DNA from: Nageia nagi
Taxonomy: Eukaryota; Pinophyta
Reading direction: 5' to 3'
Assembly: GCA_050084985.1 (NCBI GenBank)
Contig: JBITNC010000001.1
Coordinates: 199,950,001 to 200,014,000 of the forward strand
Length of the DNA stretch: 64,000 nt
A model generated the notes under the pieces. That model did not search any database. It saw only the letters and a list, made by a program, of their open reading frames with translations, and had not been told where the DNA came from. Below, piece by piece: positions 57,521 through 64,000 of this stretch. Each line of letters starts with the position of its first letter. Position 1 is the stretch's first letter. Position numbers and translations under genes: made by a program.

Positions 57521-58722
57521 ATTTCTCCATATTTTTTAGCAAAGAACTAGCTTTCACATCTCATGTTTTCCATTCTCTGCAAATAGTTTTGTATGCACCA
57601 AACTATATTAGTAGATTGTTGTAGATTCTTATTTTAGTATTATTTTATGAATAAATTTTTTGATAGATTGTTATTCATATCCATAGGAATTTTAGAAATA
57701 TAAGTGTATACTCTTTTGTATTGAGAATTATCATTAAGTGGAGATATATGATAGTTATGAATGTAGCAAATTTGTATGAATCAATAAAAAGTAAGTCTTG
57801 ATCCCAAATTTTTGAGTCTCTCATGGGTGTTTCATCTGGAAGAAGAAGGGATACTTCAATTGGTAGAATACCCCTTTCATTTCCTTGTTATTGCTTTAAT
57901 TTTACATTTGTTGTGGTATTTATTTCTATCTTTGCAAGTTTCCATTTAGTTAGTTAATATTGTGATGTATTAATATCTTATGGTAGTTGTTAAATTCCTT
58001 TTCCTATAATTTATTTAATTCTATACTCCTTTCTTACAAATTTCTATTTCTTTTATGTGGCTTGATTTCCCTTTTCTTGCAAAATGTGGAATGAATTTCA
58101 TTTCTGCATGTGTGATATATTTTCCTTTACAAGAAATTTCTAGCTTTCTAATAGACAACACAAAACTAGATAGAATTTTACTACATACAACCATAGGACA
58201 TCAAGCCTATATTGATATAAATTAAATGATGAATTAAATACTCATCAAGATGCATTATACAAATATAGTTTCATTGTTGTAATTATTTCAAGATACATAT
58301 AGAATGAATTTTCTAAAAAAATTAATAAAAATACAAGGCATGAACATATATGTAGAATGTAGAAGAATACAAGGTAACAAAATGTAAAAAAATACAAGGC
58401 CAAAGACTAAAATAATACCTACTTATCTTACATCTTATCTCCCCTCATCTCACCTCATCTCCTCTCATCTCACCTCTACAAAATATTTGTTCTCTCTTCT
58501 ACCCCCTTGCCCAACAAACTCGAAATACCAAAAACTTTCCTAGTACCTACCCAAGTTCCCAACATTATTTTTTTTATTAAGGGGAAATTTTATGCCACCT
58601 CCTTATTCTATATGGGGTGGTTTAAAATTTCCCAATGAAAACCACCTATAAAGATAGGAAAATAGGCGGTTAAAAACCACCTCAATATGCATGTTGCCAA
58701 AGCCCTTTTTTGATGTAGTGAT
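57521..58722 (+). mobile_element. Possible right end of a CACTA-type DNA transposon
   Basis: The segment ends TTTTTTGATGTAGTG at 58722, whose complement starts CACTACATCAAAAAAGGG, like plant CACTA ends. The preceding 130 bp hold repeated short motifs in both orientations (GGTGGTTT, ACCACCT, GGCGGTT), as expected of subterminal repeats. A pyrimidine-rich CATCTCACCTCATCTC repeat lies at 58438-58487. No left end or transposase is in the window; element A's insertion at 57520 would have split the transposon. No coding trace was recognised in the rest. Confidence 0.35.
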
Positions 58723-60550
58723 ATACAATAATCCCCACCATGTATGGTAGCTTTCACTAGATCTATAGACCTCAAATTGTGTAAAATAATAATATATGTA
58801 ATAAATAAATTGATCTAAAATATGAGAAGAAATAGATAATGTACACTATATCAGATTACAACAAATATACATGAAACACATGAACCTGATATGAAGTGCA
58901 TGTACAATCCTCAACAACAAGTAATAATGAATATTTAAAGGATTGGGATCAAATTCATGGTGATCTTATGACATATCTTTGTTTGCATGAATCAACATTG
59001 ACTCAACCACTAAAATTTATAACCCTCGATCTAGAAGATGCATACCATCACTAGCCTAAGAGAAGCATGTCATTGGCTATGTGAGATATGTTGAATTATG
59101 TTTTGTGCAAAATACAAGAATTTTAGAGCTCAAAATATAATAATTTCTCATAATATATGGAATTTAAATACATCATATCTTGATGAAGATTATGGCTAAC
59201 AACCACCTATCATAGTTCTTATCATATCAAAGAGTTCTAATTTGTGGAGGTATACCTATTCCACTTGTATATATAGCTTGCAAGGATATAGAAAGGAGTG
59301 AAGGTCAACCTCTAGCAATAGTATAAACTTTGTTATATTCAAGATATTTTAAAATATACACCATGATAAATAATATAGCATTTAATATAACACATGGCTT
59401 TGCATTATAATATCAACTTTATCTTGACATATGTAATATTACATTAAGTCATTTAGGAAGTCTAATATGATTTATTAAATAAATAATAAATCATTTTTAG
59501 GCATCTACATTTTTTCCCTCTTTGGATATGAAAAGAAATGCATTGAAATTGCATAATCCAAAAAATTCTAGACAAGAGAAGAAAATTTACAATAGTAAAG
59601 TGGACTTCCCTTTTTCAATTGATATGTTGAGAATGATATGTTGTCTACCTCCTTTTGGTCTTGCATTTCCCCTTTCTCATGCAACTTCAAGGAATTAAGC
59701 CAAAAATTAGATTCCCTATATGAGGAGAGCATTTCTATATGAATCCTACTCTCCTAGAAAATACCTTTGTAAGAACAAACCAACATAATACCCACATAGA
59801 TCACATCCTATTAAATAATAATCAATTGAAAGAGCAAGGATGAAATAAATATGATATCCATTGTGTCACTATGGCCAATGCGACTCATAGTTCTACTTAA
59901 CCATGACATATAAACTAATGTGATTGCAACTCATAGTCTAAGAAGATCAAGTTGATGAGGTCCTTTTTAATGCCCCAAGATTAGAACAACCATAATTATC
60001 ATGCTTATGAGAACCTTTTTAATTACTCAAGCTTGAAATAACTTTTAAATGATAAGAGATTTTTTCTCATGAAGTGACCATGGCCTTGAAAATATTTGTT
60101 AGCATAACATTGAATTGTTTGATTTACATGGAAACCTTTAGTTTTGGCCCAACTTTATAGGTACCTATACAATATTATGAGTGTTGATAAATTCAACATC
60201 ATAATAGCCCACATGGCTCTCCTCCAAGTATGGGTGTATGAGAAGATTTCCATCATTTGACCCATGGGACTATGAGAGTAAAGGATGATCCCTTAGATAT
60301 TGCATTAACTTGCTAGGTTTCATGAGCATGTGGGTACAGGTACCCAAATACTCTATAGGAGAGGCAAAGGGAGATAGATGTACTCCATCCAAAGGAAATG
60401 GTTTGGGTATCTTATGTAGATTTCATTTGGGAGAATGATTCCCACCAGCTTGCCTAGGTGAGGCAACCTTGCTCTCTCTAGACCTAAAAGAAATAAGTGG
60501 AACCATACTTATCATAGTGAGTATTACAGTAATTTAGAATTCAGTAGGAG
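58723..60550. other. A+T-rich stretch, nothing recognised
   Basis: I see no coding trace, LTR ends or tandem repeat here on either strand. It is likely older, unrecognisable repeat or unique intergenic sequence. Confidence 0.4.
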
Positions 60551-60599
60551 ATTCCTCCTACCTCCATCTATTATCATTGATATAGTACAAAGAGAGACA

Positions 60600-61290
60600 C
60601 TCCATCAAGAGTGGAGATCATACTTGATTGGGTGGTCACTTAGGAGGAGCCTAGTACATTGGATCCAATTACAGATGTCTTAATGGTACCCAAAATTATG
60701 AGGAGATTCATGACATGGTGGGATATTTTCTATTCAGCCCCATTAGGGATGGATGATAATGATGAGAAGGAGGAGATGGTGGAATCCTCAGAGGGGTTTT
60801 TAGATGAAGACCCATAATAATTGGATAACCCTATGCATAATATTCCTATGCAATGGGCATTAAGAGTGATGCTAGGATTAACGGCCCTAACTGAGGCCAT
60901 GCCACTAAGTGGTAATAGGTAACATACTTATGCATTTGATACCTTATGGTATATTGTTTATAATATTAGGAAGACTAACATGTGACAATTCATGATTTAT
61001 AGGAGAGGGTGTTATTTGAATTACAACACTACATGTGGAGGTTGAGAGGGTCAAGCCTCTCTAGGCAAATGTAGCCACTTATATGCTACATTATCAGATA
61101 GGGATGCATAGATTGCATCCATGGAGAAGTCTCTTAATAGGATGCAAGAGAGGGTGAACATGCCTCCACCAAATGAGCAATGGTCGTTCATCCAAGGATT
61201 GATGGACAAGATAGATAAAAAGGATCAAGAAATTATTATTTTGAATAAGAAGTATGAGAGGGAAAAACTTTATTAACATCCTATAGGATC
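60600..61290 (+). pseudogene. Decayed plus-strand reading frame with a coiled-coil end
   Basis: Successive plus-strand fragments look protein-like although stops and shifts separate them: RFMTWWDIFYSAPLGMDDND near 60710, EKEEMVESSEGFLDEDP near 60760, PMQWALRVMLGLTALTEAMP near 60850, and at 61119-61276 a 52-codon open stretch with SLNRMQERVNMPPPNEQW and DKIDKKDQEIIILNKKYERE, a short coiled coil. It may be a broken transposon-encoded protein or pseudogene fragment. I do not recognise a family, and the partial acid/basic composition alone is weak evidence. Confidence 0.3.
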
Positions 61291-62384
61291 AATACCAATG
61301 AGGTATCAGGTGGAGTCTCCCTATCAGGACAGAGTAGTGGGTCTAGGAGGACATCTAGGCCTAGCTAGGCTAGCAATAGTGCATGGCACTAGCTTGTTGT
61401 ATATGAGGACATGGGTCCATCTCTATTGTTATATATATAATGTATAATTATTTTTTATTTTCCATCATATGTTAAATGTGAATGAATGTGTTAATTTTTT
61501 TTTATTTGGCTGAATGTAAGGCTTGTTTCATGTTTATCAATTTTAATTTTACAAAGTATAATTTGTTAAGTTTAATAAATCACAAAACTTTTTATACATT
61601 TTTAGTTGCAAATCATTATATCAATGGATTTAAAAGGCACTCATAATCATCCCTAGTAAATAAAATGAAGCAATTTTATAACAATATTCAATTTCCATTC
61701 CCTAAATTCAATTTGCAAAATGAAAAAATAATAAGGGTCCCTAGGTAATGTATGCAAGCCATAATAAACAATGCCTAGTTTTTCTTCATTAATGAATGCA
61801 CATAGTCATTATGCCCTCCCTAAATAATACAAAAAATGATAAGCAATAAGTAAATACTATCTTTTTTAACTCTAGTTTGAGAAAGGCACATCATTAATGG
61901 CCTAAAAATAGTTGCAAATTATTAGTAGCATGAGTTTTGATAGTTTGAAAATAAAAATGTATGCTGGACATTTTCAAAACACTTCCAGAAAACCAATACA
62001 ACCATGAACTGACCTTTATGATAATGAATAATACACATTTTCCCCTCCAAGAAACAACCTATCTAATATACACTACCTTTTGAATTTTTTATATTTTAAG
62101 CAATGACTTTGTGTACATGGGAAGGTTTTGCCACCTAGATGTTGTTTATAGAGGTATGTGCAAAAAGAGGTGCCTTCCTAGTATTGTATATCACTCTAAT
62201 GGCTATGTGCAAATAGGCATGCATGCTATTAGAGGTGATTGTTTCATAGTCCCTTCCATGTTATTTTTTTCTTGCCTCTGTCTCACTTATTGCCACTTTT
62301 TTCTACATCTATTCTTGTTAGAGAAATAATAATGCATACATTGTGAAGTACTTACCGAACCAATGAAGCCTTTTGGTTTTTGAG
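61291..62384. other. A+T-rich stretch, nothing recognised
   Basis: No gene, repeat array or element boundary could be identified. A 72-codon plus-strand frame at 62111-62329 has no domain and is probably chance. Confidence 0.4.
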
Positions 62385-64000
62385 TTATCCTTAGTAAAGG
62401 GTTCATAAATATCTCTAATTATTCATTATTAGGATAGATAGGCCCTTATTCTACTTTGGTATGATTATCGATTCAAATTTCTTTTTTATCAATGAAATAT
62501 TGAATGATGTTTCTTAATACCCTTTAGTTTCTTGTTAGGTTTCCTACTGTCCTATGATCATTATGTAATTATTTATATCTATAATTTTTGGGACCACCAT
62601 TAGGAAAATGATGTTGAACCATTGGTAGAAGCTTAATAAGTTCTAATTTTAATAACACATTAAGAATATTATCAGCAGTATCAGTTAACCTTGTAACTCT
62701 TCTTTATGGTTTATTCATGTTCCTATCAACATTAGCTATAGCAATTTCATTTTTCTTTATATGCACTTGAGGTTTCTTTTCATTTACTTATGGTTTATAT
62801 TTTGATTCATATATTTTGTATTTATATGTCATTTCTTATAATTTTTCTTTATACATTCTTCCTTTTTAAGTAAAATATCTATCATTGTAGCTAATGTTAA
62901 TCTAGGATTAGATATAACCAACAACTTATACATAGGAAATAAAGCATTTGCAAAAGTATCCTTTAAATCTTGCTTAGGAAAAAATATTTTATTTTTATTT
63001 TGTTTCTATATTTTGATAAAATCATACAAACATTAATTAGGCAAGTGCTTAATTTTACACAAATCTTTGAATTGAATTTTTTTTGCAATATTATATCTAA
63101 AAATTTTCAAAAATTTATGTATCAAATCTTCATATTTATCAATGCTATTTTTGGGAAGAGTAAAATACCATTTCAATACATAATCTTTTAAGCTACTTGA
63201 AAATAATTTTGCAAGCATATCTTTATCATGAACATATTCCATAGCTTCCTCTTAAAATTTTCTAACATGCATTTTTTGATCTTACAAGCCATCAAATTTT
63301 GTAAATTTCACACTCTTTTTGCCAACAAGCAATTTAGAAATAATTGTATCAAATAATGGATGTTTTAAATAAAATAAGAAATCATCTTCATCATCATTAA
63401 CTAATTCTTCTAATTTCTCAATCCTTGCATCCATTATTTGATACTATGGAAGTTTGCTTTGTTGGTTGGTTTTGAACTATAGGTATATATATTATCCTTT
63501 GAGGGTGGTGGAGGGCTTTTTGGTGGTATAGTGCTAATTTGAGAGGGAGTTTTTTTTTTTTCCTTTCTCAGTTTAGCTTCTTTTAATTACATAAATGACC
63601 CAATACTATGTAGTTTTCCATGTTCAAGTTTGTCAACCGATTCTAGCATAAACTCTAATTATTTCTCCTCATTAGCCTTTTGAAAATAATCATCTTATTA
63701 AGCATCAAAAAGAGCATCAAGTTTTATCTCACGTTCTTCTTTTTACCAACTAGGATTATGTTCATAAGCATTATTAATTACAATAGAAAGTTATTTAGCA
63801 ATATCTACTATAGTTTAGTCATTAACAAATCTACCCTTACTTTTTTCTTTATTAGAACATTTAGGAAGTATACCTAGATGTTGATCATCAAAATGAGTTA
63901 CCAAGTGTTCACACTCAACCTCACTTTCCTAATTGACCTCTTCGATGACCACCTTTTGTAGAGGATCTGGTACCTTAACTTCCACATCATCAATAGTGTG
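62385..64000 (-). pseudogene. gag of another minus-strand gypsy element (element C), partial
   Basis: Reading right to left: an acidic N-terminal region near 63700-63980 (VEVKVPDP, EVNxESEVECEHLVTHFDD), a MDARIEKLEELVNDDEDDF coiled-coil stretch near 63390-63440, then the capsid core at 63033-63300 (KFTKFDGL, YVHDKDMLAKLFSSSL, KWYFTLPKNSIDKYEDLI, FLKIFRYNI) and a further KDTFANALFPMYKLLVISNP segment near 62900. The SI-D-W/Y-E-L-I spacing is that of gypsy gag. It is a different family from A and B. The start, leader and 5' LTR lie right of the window; no pol follows before 62385, so the element is truncated there. Confidence 0.7.

Noticed and set aside
57600-57900. Possible host exon next to element A
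   Set aside because: No long frame or convincing splice sites, and it lies within the suspected transposon end.

Overview
The window reads as intergenic DNA from a large, repeat-filled plant nuclear genome. A gymnosperm such as a conifer fits best, because every element is old, A+T-rich and full of stop codons, but a large-genome flowering plant cannot be excluded from sequence alone. I found no host gene, no intact open reading frame of more than about 140 codons, no tRNA or rRNA and no CRISPR-like array. All recognisable coding sequence is decayed LTR-retrotransposon gag-pol.

Most of the window can be resolved into one nest. Host element A is a minus-strand Ty3/gypsy element. Its 3' LTR lies at 2608-3510 and its 5' LTR at 41532-43091 plus 57495-57520. 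Its parts, read right to left, are LTR, leader, gag, protease, reverse transcriptase/RNase H, integrase, a large extra open reading frame, and LTR. Four other pieces of DNA sit inside it: a plus-strand chromovirus (1-2607) in the 3' LTR; a 9-kb minus-strand non-autonomous LTR element D (10517-19572) between reverse transcriptase and protease; an unclassified 2.4-kb insertion in gag (21321-23722); and a complete minus-strand gypsy element B (43092-57494) in the 5' LTR, with a nearly perfect 5-bp target duplication.

The most unusual structure is at 22199-42248. A segment holding half of the 2.4-kb insertion, the gag N-terminal half, the leader and about 0.7 kb of LTR is repeated six times head to tail at about 3.34 kb per copy. 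This is a 20-kb tandem array generated inside a retrotransposon. Shared differences between copies are mosaic. In the leader/LTR half the copies pair 1-4, 2-5 and 3-6; in the insertion-derived half they group as 1-2-3 versus 4-5-6.

Elements A and B are relatives. Both carry a roughly 4-kb decayed open reading frame after integrase, ending in coiled coil, and both show Asn-x-Arg at the protease active site and Lys at the integrase catalytic Glu position.

To the right of element A, 57521-58722 may be the end of a CACTA-type DNA transposon that A entered, 58723-60550 holds nothing I recognise, 60600-61290 has a plus-strand coiled-coil coding trace, and 62385-64000 is the gag of another minus-strand gypsy element running off the window.
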